Assembly (NCBI GenBank): GCA_018269075.1
Contig: JAFDVJ010000038.1
Coordinates: 1 to 64,000, forward strand
Origin: Acidobacteriota bacterium
GTDB taxonomy: Bacteria > Acidobacteriota > Blastocatellia > Pyrinomonadales > Pyrinomonadaceae
DNA: 64,000 nucleotides
Direction: 5' to 3'
Under the pieces are notes generated by a model. It did not search any database and was not told the origin of the DNA. It was given only the letters and a program-made list of their open reading frames with translations. The position numbers and the translations under genes were made by a program. Shown here piece by piece: positions 7,920 through 16,324 of the stretch (its first letter is position 1; each line of letters begins with the position of its first letter).

Positions 7920-9671
7920 ATGTTCAGACGCAAATTTATCAGCGCGTTGTTGCTGGCGGCGTTCGTGCTGCCGACGGCGGCGCTCGCGCGCGGCGGGGCG
8001 GTTTATCAGGCTCCGAAGGAAACGATCGACAAGATCAAGGAAGAAGGGATGAAGAACTCGCAGGTGATGGAGACGCTCTCCTACCTGACGAACGTCATCG
8101 GCGGACGGCTGACCAACTCGCCGAATATGAAGCGCGCCAACGAATGGACGCGCGACCAGATGACGAAATGGGGAATGCAGAACGCGCATCTCGAATCGTG
8201 GGGCCCGTTCGGCCGCGGCTGGGAGCTCAAACGCTTTTCCGCGCAGGTCAGCGCGCCCTACTCGTTCCCGCTGATCGCCTACCCGAAAGCGTGGTCGCCG
8301 GGCATCGCGGTCGCGCCGCCCGCGCCCGCGCCCGATCCGAAGGGCAAAAAGAGTAAAATGGACGCGCCGACCCCGCCGCCCTCGACGGTCGTGACGTCGG
8401 ACGTCGTCCTGTTCGACGCGAAGACCGAGGCCGACTACGCGAAATACAAGGGCCAGCTCAAGGGCAAGATCGTCCTGATGTCGGACGTCCGCGAGATCAA
8501 GGCCGATTTCGACGGCTACGGCACGCGGCTCGGCGACAAGGAGCTGCTCGCGATGGCCAACGCGCCCGACCCGGCGAGCGTCCAGCGGCCGACCGGCGGC
8601 CAGCCGAATATGGCGGCGATGCAGTCGCGGCTCGAAAGATTTATGAACGGCATCAAGCGGACCAAGTTTTTGATCGAAGAGGGTGCGGCGCTGGTCGTCG
8701 ACAACAGCGGCAACGGCTCCGGCGGGACGATCTTCGTCTCGGCCGCCTCGGTCGCGGCCGACGTCCCGGCCAATCCGATGGATTTCTTCACGCAGAAACG
8801 GCTCCAGCCGTGGGATAAAGAGGCCGAATCGAAGATGGTTCCGCAGATGACGGTCGCGACCGAAGACTACAACCGGCTGGTGCGGATGATCCAGGCCGGC
8901 GAAAAGGTCCAGATGACGGTCGATCTCGCCGTCCAGTATCACGACGAAGACACGATGGCCTACAATACGGTCGCCGAGATTCCGGGCACCGACCCGACCC
9001 TCAAGGAAGAGCTGGTGATGCTCGGCGGACATATGGACTCGTGGCATTCGGGCACCGGCGCGACCGACAACGCGGCCGGCGTCGCGGTCGCGATGGAGGC
9101 CGCGCGGATCATTCAGACGTTGGGTCTCAAACCGCGCCGGACGATCCGCGTCGCGCTCTGGTCGGGCGAGGAACAGGGCCTTTTCGGCTCGTCGAATTAC
9201 GTCAAACAGCATTTCGGCGAGATGATCGGCGGCCCGAACATCTTCGGCATCCCGCAGCCGAACGCGCCGAAGCCCGAACTGAAAAAGGGCGCCGATTACG
9301 ATAAGCTCTCGGCCTATTACAATCTCGACAACGGGACCGGCAAGATTCGCGGCGTTTACACGCAGGGCAACTCCGAGGTCTGGCCGATCTTCCGCGCGTG
9401 GCTCGCGCCGTTCGCCGATCTCGGCGCGACGACGCTGACGATGCAGAACACCGGCGGCACGGACCATCTCTCGTTCGACCGGATCGGTCTGCCGGGCTTC
9501 CAGTTCATCCAGGACGAGATCGAGTACGACACGCGGACGCACCACTCGAACCAGGACGTCTACGACCGCATTCAGCCGGACGATATGAAGCAGGCCGCGA
9601 CGATTATGGCCGCCTTCGTCTACCAGACCGCGATGATGGACGAGAAAATGCCGCGCAAAGCGATGCGCTGA
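7920..9671 (+). CDS. Exported M28-family zinc aminopeptidase/carboxypeptidase
   Basis: A 583-residue peptidase with a signal peptide (FISALLLAAFVLPTAALARG). The M28 catalytic domain in the second half carries all five expected zinc ligands and the general base: His371 and Asp373 (GGHMDSWH), Asp383 (TDNAAG), Glu417-Glu418 (SGEEQGLFGS), Asp470 (YYNLDNGTG) and His516 (GTDHLSFD). Between signal and catalytic domain lies a PA-like insertion (residues about 130-270). M28 enzymes remove N-terminal residues or dipeptides; a periplasmic or extracellular role in peptide scavenging is likely. AGGAG about 15 bases upstream supports the ATG at 7920. The gene is monocistronic as far as visible, followed by three REP-like repeats. 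Confidence 0.93.
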   Translation: MFRRKFISALLLAAFVLPTAALARGGAVYQAPKETIDKIKEEGMKNSQVMETLSYLTNVIGGRLTNSPNMKRANEWTRDQMTKWGMQNAHLESWGPFGRGWELKRFSAQVSAPYSFPLIAYPKAWSPGIAVAPPAPAPDPKGKKSKMDAPTPPPSTVVTSDVVLFDAKTEADYAKYKGQLKGKIVLMSDVREIKADFDGYGTRLGDKELLAMANAPDPASVQRPTGGQPNMAAMQSRLERFMNGIKRTKFLIEEGAALVVDNSGNGSGGTIFVSAASVAADVPANPMDFFTQKRLQPWDKEAESKMVPQMTVATEDYNRLVRMIQAGEKVQMTVDLAVQYHDEDTMAYNTVAEIPGTDPTLKEELVMLGGHMDSWHSGTGATDNAAGVAVAMEAARIIQTLGLKPRRTIRVALWSGEEQGLFGSSNYVKQHFGEMIGGPNIFGIPQPNAPKPELKKGADYDKLSAYYNLDNGTGKIRGVYTQGNSEVWPIFRAWLAPFADLGATTLTMQNTGGTDHLSFDRIGLPGFQFIQDEIEYDTRTHHSNQDVYDRIQPDDMKQAATIMAAFVYQTAMMDEKMPRKAMR

Positions 9672-9678
9672 GCGTTTT

Positions 9679-9800
9679 GAGTTCCGCCTTCAGGCGGCAT
9701 TTCGTTTCGCGCGATCGTTCCGAGTTCCGCCTTCAGGCGGCCTTCGTTTCATTTCGAATTTATTTCCATTTGAAACGAAAGCCGCCTGAAGGCGGAACTC
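9679..9800. repeat. Three REP units, GAGTTCCGCCTTCAGGCGG
   Basis: The 19-bp unit occurs at 9679 and 9722 in the same orientation and at 9782 in inverse orientation. Each contains the palindrome CCGCCTTCAGGCGG, and flanking CGTTTC words are also inverted between units 2 and 3. This is a typical head-to-tail/inverted REP arrangement directly after the stop codon of the peptidase gene, where it could stabilise or terminate the mRNA. Confidence 0.75.
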
Positions 9801-9884
9801 GAAACTTTTGCGATCCGCAAAAAACCGGACACCGGGCAGTCAAGTTATTGGATCTATTGGATATTTTTTATTCGTGAAACAATT

Positions 9885-10406
9885 ATGAAACTGTCATTAT
9901 TGATGAAAAAACTGGGCTGGCTCTGTTTCGGCCTGATGTGGATTCCGTTCGCGATCGTGATGATCACCGGGCCGCTGCGGGTGGGAAGAGGAAATCTCGG
10001 CGGCCCTTCGTCATCGGCCTCGGTCATTATGGGCGTCTCGTTCTTCCTGTTCATGGCGATGTTCGTCGGGGCGTTCTTTTTCCTGATCGGCTCGCTCGTC
10101 GTCGCCGGCCTCGCGAACCGGCGCGTGCTCGCGACCGGACAGGACGCCCGCGCGCAGATCGTGGCGCTCGCCGACACCGGCACGCGGATCAACCGGCGGC
10201 CGGTCGTCCGGTTCACGCTCCAGGTTCATCCCCAAAGCTCGCCGCCGTTCGTCGCGCAGACGCAGAAAACGCTCTCGATCTTCGAACTCTCGTCGTACCA
10301 GCCCGGCGGCATCGTCCACGTCAAATATATTCCGGGCACCGATCAGGTCGCGGTCGTCGGCCCGCACGTCGAACAAACCGCCGCGCCCGGTTTCGGGCGG
10401 TTTTAG
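9885..10406 (+). CDS. DUF3592-like membrane protein
   Basis: A 173-residue protein with two N-terminal membrane helices (about residues 9-27, LGWLCFGLMWIPFAIVMIT, and about 44-75, SVIMGVSFFLFMAMFVGAFF onward). A small beta-rich domain follows (ATGQDARAQIVALADTGTRI, VRFTLQVHP, VKYIPGTDQVAV). That order resembles DUF3592 proteins, in which a soluble beta domain follows or lies between the helices. No biochemical role is established for the family. The gene is isolated, between REP-like repeats on both sides. Confidence 0.6.
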   Translation: MKLSLLMKKLGWLCFGLMWIPFAIVMITGPLRVGRGNLGGPSSSASVIMGVSFFLFMAMFVGAFFFLIGSLVVAGLANRRVLATGQDARAQIVALADTGTRINRRPVVRFTLQVHPQSSPPFVAQTQKTLSIFELSSYQPGGIVHVKYIPGTDQVAVVGPHVEQTAAPGFGRF

Positions 10407-10485
10407 AGCTGAAGTGCGACTGTCTGTCAGCATCGCGCATCGAACGACCGGTGCGCCGGAAACTCGTTTGCCGAAAACGCGGCGG

Positions 10486-10675
10486 CGGACTGGAGCGCAA
10501 CCGTCCCCGGTTGCCAACGCCGCGCCAGCGGTGTCAAACGCTTCACCGGCTTAGAATATCGAATAAGGCGAAACGCTTGTTCGCGCTGGCGCGCTCATGG
10601 CAACCGGGACGGTTGCGCTCCAGTCCGCTTTCGCGCCGCTGATGAACGGGACGGCCGGCGCTCCAGTCCGCTTTC
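10486..10675. repeat. REP-like ACTGGAGCGC family, three units
   Basis: A 30-bp unit at 10486-10515 (GACTGGAGCGCAACCG then TCCCCGGTTGCC) has a reverse-complement copy at 10599-10628 and a third partial copy at 10648-10675 (GGCGCTCCAGTCCGC). Between the first two, GCGCCAGCG and CGCTGGCGC form a nested inverted repeat. The whole fills the gap between two convergent genes. Confidence 0.65.
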
Positions 10676-10720
10676 GGGCTGCCGCGAACGTGTCCGGCCT
10701 GATGACGATCCGCCGGACAT

Positions 10721-11203
10721 TCAATCGAAATCCGTCGTCAGATCCTTTTCGAGATAGAGCGTTTCGCCGTAAGGGTTGTGATAGTAGGCGGGAATCGGGT
10801 AAAAGCCGTAATGTTCGTAGAGGCCGACGGCTTTGCCCATCTTCGCCGGGAAGGTGTCGAGCCGCATCTTCCGGCAGCCGAGCGCGCGGGCGTCGGCGAG
10901 GATCTGCTCGATCAGCGCGACGCCGAGCCCGCGGCCGCGAAATTCGTCGCGGACGTAAAGCCGCTTCATCTCGCAGATGCCGTCTTCGAGCCGTCGCAAA
11001 GCGATGCAGCCGGCCGGCCGGCCGTCGGCGAGCGCGAGGTACAGACGGCCGTCGGGCCGCGCGTATTTGCCCGGCAGGCCGGCGACTTCCTCGTCGAAGT
11101 TCTGAAAACAGAGGTTCATCCCGAACCACGCTTCATACTCGCGAAAAAGCGCGCGCGCCGTTTCGATCTGTTCGGGGCTTTCGGCTTCGATAATCTCGAT
11201 CAT
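10721..11203 (-). CDS. GNAT-family N-acetyltransferase
   Basis: A 160-residue acetyltransferase of the GNAT fold. The acetyl-CoA-binding motif A is clear: MKRLYVRDEFRGRGLGVALIEQ contains the R/Q-x-x-G-x-G/A loop. A C-terminal YEHYGFYPI is also typical. Substrate not predictable. The reading frame extends upstream to 11287, but ATG 11203 (MIEIIEAESPEQ) begins where homologous sequence would, after an AAAGG-rich stretch; ATG 11224 is an alternative. It is transcribed away from the glycosidase gene's 3' end, with a word-repeat hairpin in the 55 bp before 11313. Confidence 0.85.
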   Translation of the reverse strand: MIEIIEAESPEQIETARALFREYEAWFGMNLCFQNFDEEVAGLPGKYARPDGRLYLALADGRPAGCIALRRLEDGICEMKRLYVRDEFRGRGLGVALIEQILADARALGCRKMRLDTFPAKMGKAVGLYEHYGFYPIPAYYHNPYGETLYLEKDLTTDFD

Positions 11204-11257
11204 CCTTTTATTTTCGCCTTTCATCGGCCCGGCCGGCAACTGCGGCGGGCGTTCGCG

Positions 11258-11313
11258 GCTCCGCGCCCTTGCGTTTCGTTTCCGCAAAGACGCGGAGGCG
11301 CCGAGCCGCGGAG
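11258..11313. repeat. CTCCGCG/GCAAAG word hairpin
   Basis: CTCCGCGCCCTTGCG pairs imperfectly with CGCAAAGACGCGGAG, with further GCCGAGCCGCGGAG words to the right. The right end is 1 bp from the stop codon of the GH39 gene (11315-11317). Same family as the repeat at 1180-1278. Confidence 0.6.
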
Positions 11314-11314
11314 A

Positions 11315-12859
11315 TCATTTTTTCTCGATCGTCAGGAGATAGACGTCGTTTTCGCGCAGATCGAGCGTCTCGGCGAAAGTCTGTTTCGGCCTGATCCGCA
11401 GTTCGAGCGTCCGGATCGGCCGGCCGTCGTTGCGGTCGGCGAGCGCCCTGACCTGCTCGCGCGTCAGCGTCGGCGGCGCGCCCATTTTCAGGTAATCGGT
11501 GTAGACGTCGTTGACGCCGTAGCCGACGCGGTAGACCTTCAGGCGGTATTCGCCCGGCGGCAGATGACGAACCTCGACCGCGACCCGCCCGGCGTCGCGC
11601 GTCGGCTGATCCTTTTTGAAATAGACCTGATCGCTCTCGGTCGTCGACGGCGGCGTGTAGTTCCACAACAAAACCTGCGCGCCGTTCCTGCTGCGCGTCG
11701 CCGTGCTCGACGGATCGCTCGCGACGAGCTCTTCGTCGCCGAGCCGGTTCAGGAATTGATACGCGTAGAACGACGGCTTGCGGAGGCCCTGAAAGTTGAT
11801 CAGCCCGAAACCGCCGTGAAAAGCGTTCGGCACCGGGCCGCCTTCCTCGAAGATGTCGGTAAAGGTCCAGTAGGACATCGAATCGGCGAAGCCCTCGGCG
11901 CCCTTGAGCCGCGAGACGATGTAGGCCGCCGAGAGATACGAATCGTGAACCGGATCGACCTGCGAATAGGACGTGCTCCACTCGGTGTAATGCAGCGGCA
12001 GCGCGGGCATCGCCGACGCCTTGATTTGCGCGCGGACGTCGCGGACGCCGTCGATGATCGCGCCCGGCCGCGTATCGAGAAAGAGCTTCTGCGAACCGTT
12101 CTCGTCGAAGCCGCGGCCCTCGACGCCGTAGTCGTGCGTCGTGATGAAGTCGAGCGGAACCTTGTTTTTCGAGGCGAAATCGATCGTCTCTTTGATCCAC
12201 GCGCGGCCCGCCGTCGCCGGACCGCCGACGCGGTAGTCGGGCGAGACGCGCTTGACGGCGCGGGCGGTCGTCTCGAAGAGCCGGAAATAGTCGGCCTGCG
12301 TGCCGGTGAAGAAAAAGTCGAGATTCGGCTCGTTCCAGATCTCGAAATACCACGTCTTCACCTCGGCTTCGCCGTAGCGCGCGGTCCAGTGGCGGACGAG
12401 CGCCTCGACGAGCCGCGACCACTTGTCGTAATCCTTCGGCGGCGCGATGTTGCCCTTCCACCAGAAGATCGTTTTGTCGTTGCTCTTGAGCGCGTCGGGC
12501 ATAAACCCGAGCTCGACGAAGGGCTTCATCCCGGTGCGCAGGATCGCGTCGTAGACGGCGTCGATATACTGGAAATTATAGACGGCGCGGCCCGCCTTAT
12601 CCTCGCGGTAGACGCCGAGTTCGTCGTGGAGCAGGCCGTGAAAGCGGAGATAGCGGAAACCGCATTCCTGCCGGACGACGGCGAGATCGCGCTGCCAGTC
12701 GGCGCGCAGGCCCTCGGCGGCGCGGCCGGCCCCGACCGTCAGATTATAAAAGCGGTCGGTCGGGCCTTTGACGGCGTCGAAATCGACCGTGATCGTCCGC
12801 GAAAACGCGGCCGTCGCGAGCGTCAGAACGAGAACGGAAACGAATATGTTTTTCATCAT
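11315..12859 (-). CDS. Exported glycoside hydrolase family 39 enzyme
   Basis: A 514-residue GH39-type glycosidase. Signal peptide at residues 1-20 (NIFVSVLVLTLATAAFS). The (beta/alpha)8 catalytic domain follows, with the acid/base Glu177 in YFEIWNEPN and the nucleophile Glu293 in LHYTEWSTSY. The early motif YLRFHGLLHDELGVY is also typical. A C-terminal beta-sandwich of about 120 residues follows (VEVRHLPPGEYRLKVYRVG). GH39 includes beta-xylosidases and alpha-iduronidases; the length and motifs fit beta-xylosidase-like enzymes, but the substrate cannot be fixed from sequence alone. It is likely periplasmic or secreted. Monocistronic, divergent from the CsgG-like gene at 13050. Confidence 0.9.
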   Translation of the reverse strand: MMKNIFVSVLVLTLATAAFSRTITVDFDAVKGPTDRFYNLTVGAGRAAEGLRADWQRDLAVVRQECGFRYLRFHGLLHDELGVYREDKAGRAVYNFQYIDAVYDAILRTGMKPFVELGFMPDALKSNDKTIFWWKGNIAPPKDYDKWSRLVEALVRHWTARYGEAEVKTWYFEIWNEPNLDFFFTGTQADYFRLFETTARAVKRVSPDYRVGGPATAGRAWIKETIDFASKNKVPLDFITTHDYGVEGRGFDENGSQKLFLDTRPGAIIDGVRDVRAQIKASAMPALPLHYTEWSTSYSQVDPVHDSYLSAAYIVSRLKGAEGFADSMSYWTFTDIFEEGGPVPNAFHGGFGLINFQGLRKPSFYAYQFLNRLGDEELVASDPSSTATRSRNGAQVLLWNYTPPSTTESDQVYFKKDQPTRDAGRVAVEVRHLPPGEYRLKVYRVGYGVNDVYTDYLKMGAPPTLTREQVRALADRNDGRPIRTLELRIRPKQTFAETLDLRENDVYLLTIEKK

Positions 12860-13049
12860 AGTTTACCGGGCGGCGAATTCGAAAAGCGGCTCCCGGCGCG
12901 GCGGCCGGGCGGCTTTTCGCGCCTCAAGTTTATCATATCGGGCCGTTTCCGGACACTAAACATTTCCCGCGCGGTCTGCTATATTTGAGCTGTCGACACG
13001 CCGCCCCGAACGGTTCACCGCCGGCTCGCCCCCAGGGAGAAGGAAATCA

Positions 13050-14249
13050 GTGAAAAACAAAGCTCTCGGAATTGACGCATCGGAAACCGGAACAGTCGAA
13101 CCGGCCGCCGGCGGGCCGCGAATCGTCATCCTGCTCGTCGTCCTGCTGCTGGCCGCCGCCTCGACGCCCTTCGCGCCGGGCCAGAAAGCGTCGTCGATCG
13201 TGATCCACGACACGACCGCCGCCGGCGCCGGCGGCGAGAACGCGACGGCCAACCTTCGAAACGAATTCAAAGCGGCGCTCGAACGCGAAAAACCGTGCGT
13301 CGAGACGATGGACGATCAGGATCTCCGCGACGCGATCGAGGACGAGCGCTCGCGCGCGCTGCTCGAGGGCGGCGATTCGAACGACACGCTCGCCGAGATC
13401 GGAAAGCTGCTCGGGTCGGGGATGGTCGTTTCGGTCAAATCGCAGCCCGGCGCGGGCGGATCGTCACAGCTCTCGGCGTTCGCGTTCGACGCGCGCACCT
13501 ACCGGACGGTCGACCGCGAATCGGGCGACGCGAATTCGGCGAAACAGATGGCCGAGAACCTCGTCCGCAGTCTCGGCCCGTATCTCGCCGATCAATGCAA
13601 ACCGCACTGGGCGGGAACGGTCAATTACGTCTCGACGATCGACGAAACGAAGACCAAAACCGACGCCGGCGCGATGCGCGCGGCCGCGCGCAATCTCAAA
13701 CGGACGCTGACCGAAACGTCGACGATGACGGACACGATCAAAGCGTCGCTCCTGCCGCCGAAAGACGGCGAATCGGTCAACGCGACGAGCGCCCGCGTGA
13801 TGCACCGCACGCGATTTATTTACACGAAGAAGTCGAGCACCGCCGGCGAGCTCTACTGCCGGCTGCCGAACCGCAACCCGTTCTGGAAGGGCTTCAGCGA
13901 GGAATATACCGAGACGACGACGCAGCTCGGTCAGGGCACCGGCACGATGCCGGTCTTCATCTCGATCGACGACGACGGCAGTTATACGATCAAGGTCAAC
14001 GCGGCGGCCGGCCCGCTCTACGGAAAATTCGAGACGAAGCGGACCGCGTCGGGCTGCGACGAGACGCCGCCCGCGCCCGCCGACAACGCGATTTCGATGC
14101 CCGAGGGGCGGCTCGAAGCGACGAGCTTCGAGGCGGCCGGCAAGACGAACCCGTCGAACCGCAGCACGCTCGCGGGCTCGCAGACGCTGCCCGACGGGCG
14201 CACGAAGATCACCTGGAACCTGCGGCTCGTCAAGCCGAAGGGAAAATAA
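13050..14249 (+). CDS. Exported protein with CsgG/LpoB-like N-terminal domain
   Basis: A 399-residue protein starting with GTG, supported by AGGGAGAAGGA just upstream. Residues about 24-45 (IVILLVVLLLAAASTPFAPG) form a membrane or signal segment after a polar N terminus. Residues about 48-160 have the pattern of CsgG/LpoB/FlgO-type domains: an initial strand and helix (ANLRNEFKAALEREKPCV), then LLGSGMVVSVK and AFAFDARTYRTVDR. The remaining 230 residues are beta-rich and contain five cysteines, including ELYCRLPN and TASGCDE. No known partner gene is adjacent. Cell-envelope function is inferred from export and domain type; no specific role is claimed. Confidence 0.55.
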   Translation: MKNKALGIDASETGTVEPAAGGPRIVILLVVLLLAAASTPFAPGQKASSIVIHDTTAAGAGGENATANLRNEFKAALEREKPCVETMDDQDLRDAIEDERSRALLEGGDSNDTLAEIGKLLGSGMVVSVKSQPGAGGSSQLSAFAFDARTYRTVDRESGDANSAKQMAENLVRSLGPYLADQCKPHWAGTVNYVSTIDETKTKTDAGAMRAAARNLKRTLTETSTMTDTIKASLLPPKDGESVNATSARVMHRTRFIYTKKSSTAGELYCRLPNRNPFWKGFSEEYTETTTQLGQGTGTMPVFISIDDDGSYTIKVNAAAGPLYGKFETKRTASGCDETPPAPADNAISMPEGRLEATSFEAAGKTNPSNRSTLAGSQTLPDGRTKITWNLRLVKPKGK

Positions 14250-14269
14250 GGAAAAACGCCGCTCGCCCG

Positions 14270-14917
14270 CTATTTGACGAACCCGAGTTTGGCGAGCTTT
14301 TCGATCGTGATCGATTCTTCGGGCGCGCGGCCGTAGAGCAGGATGCGCTCGACGTATTTGGCGATCACGTCGGCTTCGAGATTGACCTCGTCGCCCGTCC
14401 CGAGCGTCGACAGATTCGTCAATTGCCAGGTTTTCGGGATCACGGCGATCTCGAAATGGTCCGCACCGAGATTAGCGATCGTCAGCGAGATGCCCTCGAC
14501 GGCAACCGAGCCCTTGTAGACGAGATACTGTCCGATCTCGCGCGGAAACGCGACCCGCACGGTCCAGAAATCGCCGCCCGGCACGGCCGCGAGAAATTTT
14601 CCGCGGGCGTCGACGTGACCCTGCACGATGTGGCCGCCCAAACGCGTCGCCGGCGTGACGGCGCGTTCGAGGTTGACGCGCGCGCCGGTTTTCAGACGCC
14701 CGAGCGTCGAGCGGTCGAGCGTTTCCTGCGAGACGTCGGCCGTGAACGAATCCGGCCGGACGTCGAGCGCCGTCAGGCAGACGCCGTTGACGGCGATCGA
14801 ATCGCCCTCGTGCGTGCCTTCGGTGACGAGCCGCGCGCCGATCCTGATCTTCGCGCCGGCGGCGTGTTTTTCGAGCGCGGCGATCCGGCCGAGCTCCTCG
14901 ATGATTCCCGTGAACAT
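14270..14917 (-). CDS. ribE: Riboflavin synthase, alpha subunit
   Basis: A 215-residue enzyme that converts two molecules of 6,7-dimethyl-8-ribityllumazine to riboflavin and a pyrimidine product, in the cytosol. It begins with the diagnostic MFTGIIEELG and contains two lumazine-binding repeats: VNGVCLTALDVRPDSFTADV with a downstream GGHIVQGHVD, and the second VAVEGISLTIANLG with DEVNLEADVIAKYVER. Length is typical. Other rib genes are not nearby and no FMN riboswitch is evident upstream, so it is apparently unlinked. It is convergent with the 13050 gene, 20 bp apart, without an obvious shared terminator. Confidence 0.96.
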   Translation of the reverse strand: MFTGIIEELGRIAALEKHAAGAKIRIGARLVTEGTHEGDSIAVNGVCLTALDVRPDSFTADVSQETLDRSTLGRLKTGARVNLERAVTPATRLGGHIVQGHVDARGKFLAAVPGGDFWTVRVAFPREIGQYLVYKGSVAVEGISLTIANLGADHFEIAVIPKTWQLTNLSTLGTGDEVNLEADVIAKYVERILLYGRAPEESITIEKLAKLGFVK

Positions 14918-15047
14918 AAATTTCGTCTTTCGGCTGATGAATTAAACTTTCATTATGAGCTTATCCGAAAACAATGTCTAAGGCCGGATCGCCGATAAAA
15001 ATCTTACTAATAAATCTATTTATTTAATATTATTCAGTCTTAACATT

Positions 15048-15236
15048 TCGGCCCGGCAGTCTTAAATTAGACTTGTCAGCCGGGAAAGGGTTGACAAAAT
15101 TTGAAAAATATCAGGAGGTAAGGCGTTACAAAACGCAAAAACCTTGGATTGTTAGCCACAATTCATCTTTAATAAGTTTAAGTTGTTGTACCCAAAAACT
15201 AAAAAGGCTTTGAGCGATCAAAGCCTTTTTTCTTTT
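15048..15236 (+). ncRNA. Candidate small RNA ending in a strong terminator
   Basis: This gap of about 340 bp has no plausible ORF. It contains a hairpin at about 15052-15083 (CCCGGCAGTCT ... AGACTTGTCAGCCGGG), a TTGACA at 15091, an AGGAGG at 15113 not followed by a start codon, a small GCGTT/AACGC hairpin, and a terminator at 15201-15236. The order hints at a structured plus-strand RNA. The terminator also serves the minus strand, so the RNA is only a candidate. Confidence 0.3.
15201..15236. terminator. Bidirectional rho-independent terminator
   Basis: AAAAAGGCTTTGA / TCAAAGCCTTTTTT with a 4-base GCGA loop forms a perfect stem with A/T runs on both sides. On the minus strand it lies 24 bp after the stop codon of the gene at 15260-16084 and is its natural terminator. 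Confidence 0.85.
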
Positions 15237-15259
15237 GGCCGCGAGTGACGGGCGGCCGG

Positions 15260-16084
15260 CTATTTGACGAGCTTGTCGAACAGCTCCATCGCTTTTTCGA
15301 TGTTGTCGGGGTTGCGGTGAAAGCCCCCGTGATCGCCGTTCGGGTCTTCGAGCGCGAGCTTGACCGTGCCGCCGTATTTCTCGACGAACTTCGCCGACCG
15401 CCGCATTGCCGGGCAGCCGTCGCGGTCCGGGTTCTGATCGCGCGCGCCGCAGAACGTCATCCATCTGACGCCGTCGAACGGTTTCGCGCCGAATTTGCCT
15501 TCCGTGATCTCGCGGTACAGCGGATAATCTTCGCCGGCTCCGCCCGCGTTCGAAAGCACGAGGCCGAAATAATCGTTCTTCGCCGCGTGGTCGAAGAGCG
15601 CCAGATAGTAGGAATTGGCCGACCCGCGGCTGAAGCCGTGAAACAGCGCGCGGCCTTTTTCGATCTTCAGCGCTTTGAGAGCGGCCGCCAGATTGTCGTA
15701 GGCCTCGCGCGGCGAGTAATAATCCGCCGGCGGGCGATTGCCCTCGAACCACCACTGCAGCGCGACGATTCCGTGGCCGTGTTTTTCGGCCTTTTCCTTC
15801 CATAAAAAGAATTCGTCGAAGGCGTAGCTCAGACTGCCGTGCATCGTCGCGATGACGGTCTTTTTATCGGCCTTCGGCGGGAACCAGACGAGATAAAAGC
15901 TTTTCCCGTCGGCCGTCGGGTAGATCTTCACGCCGTTGTCGAGCGCGAACCGGTAGCGCTCGGGATTATGATCGCGGCCGCGTTTGACGAGCTCCTGCAC
16001 GCCGGCCGGCAGCTCCGTCTGCGAAAAACCGCTGCCGGCCAGCGCCAGCAAACCGAATAAAACGAGCAACACTTTTCTTAACAT
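15260..16084 (-). CDS. Exported alpha/beta-hydrolase
   Basis: A 274-residue protein with a signal peptide (LLVLFGLLALAGSGFSQ) and an alpha/beta-hydrolase core. HGFSRGSAN supplies the G-x-S-x-G nucleophile elbow, ATMHGSL is a plausible oxyanion strand, and the C-terminal GDHGGFHRN carries the likely catalytic His; the acid would be an Asp such as in GARDQNPDRDG. That last segment with several Asp and a Cys is reminiscent of poly(3-hydroxybutyrate) depolymerase/feruloyl esterase-like families, but the substrate is unknown. GAGGT 8 bases before the ATG supports the start. Monocistronic with its own terminator. Confidence 0.75.
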   Translation of the reverse strand: MLRKVLLVLFGLLALAGSGFSQTELPAGVQELVKRGRDHNPERYRFALDNGVKIYPTADGKSFYLVWFPPKADKKTVIATMHGSLSYAFDEFFLWKEKAEKHGHGIVALQWWFEGNRPPADYYSPREAYDNLAAALKALKIEKGRALFHGFSRGSANSYYLALFDHAAKNDYFGLVLSNAGGAGEDYPLYREITEGKFGAKPFDGVRWMTFCGARDQNPDRDGCPAMRRSAKFVEKYGGTVKLALEDPNGDHGGFHRNPDNIEKAMELFDKLVK

Positions 16085-16189
16085 AAACTTACCTCGTTTC
16101 CTTTGACGCGCGGGCCGGATCGAAAGTCGAAAAAATTCGCGGCCGCCGTTTTATGTATGCTGCGTTACAGACCGCCGTTTCCCGTTCGC

Positions 16190-16274
16190 TCTATCATTTG
16201 GACAATTGAATTTGTTTATTTGGTAGAAAACCTTGAATACGGGCTTTGTCGGCGAGACAGAGCCCGATTTTTTT
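16190..16274 (+). ncRNA. Candidate short transcript with terminator
   Basis: A plus-strand terminator at 16240-16274 (CGGGCTTTGTC / GACAGAGCCCG, then seven T) lies between the divergent start of the 16084 gene and the 3' end of the 17317-16325 gene. Its T-run is on the plus strand only, so it does not serve either neighbour. The 50 bases before it are AT-rich (ATTGAATTTGTTTATTTGG) and could hold a promoter. It shares an AAAACCTTG motif with the RNA candidate at 15.1 kb. Confidence 0.35.
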
Positions 16275-16324
16275 CGGATGAGACGACTCTGGACGGACGG
16301 CGTTTCGATCGCAGGTGCGCGGCT

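Noticed and set aside
14918-15120. FMN riboswitch upstream of riboflavin synthase
   Set aside because: The conserved FMN aptamer elements were not found on the minus strand upstream of 14917; the hairpin near 15052-15083 is too small and on its own.
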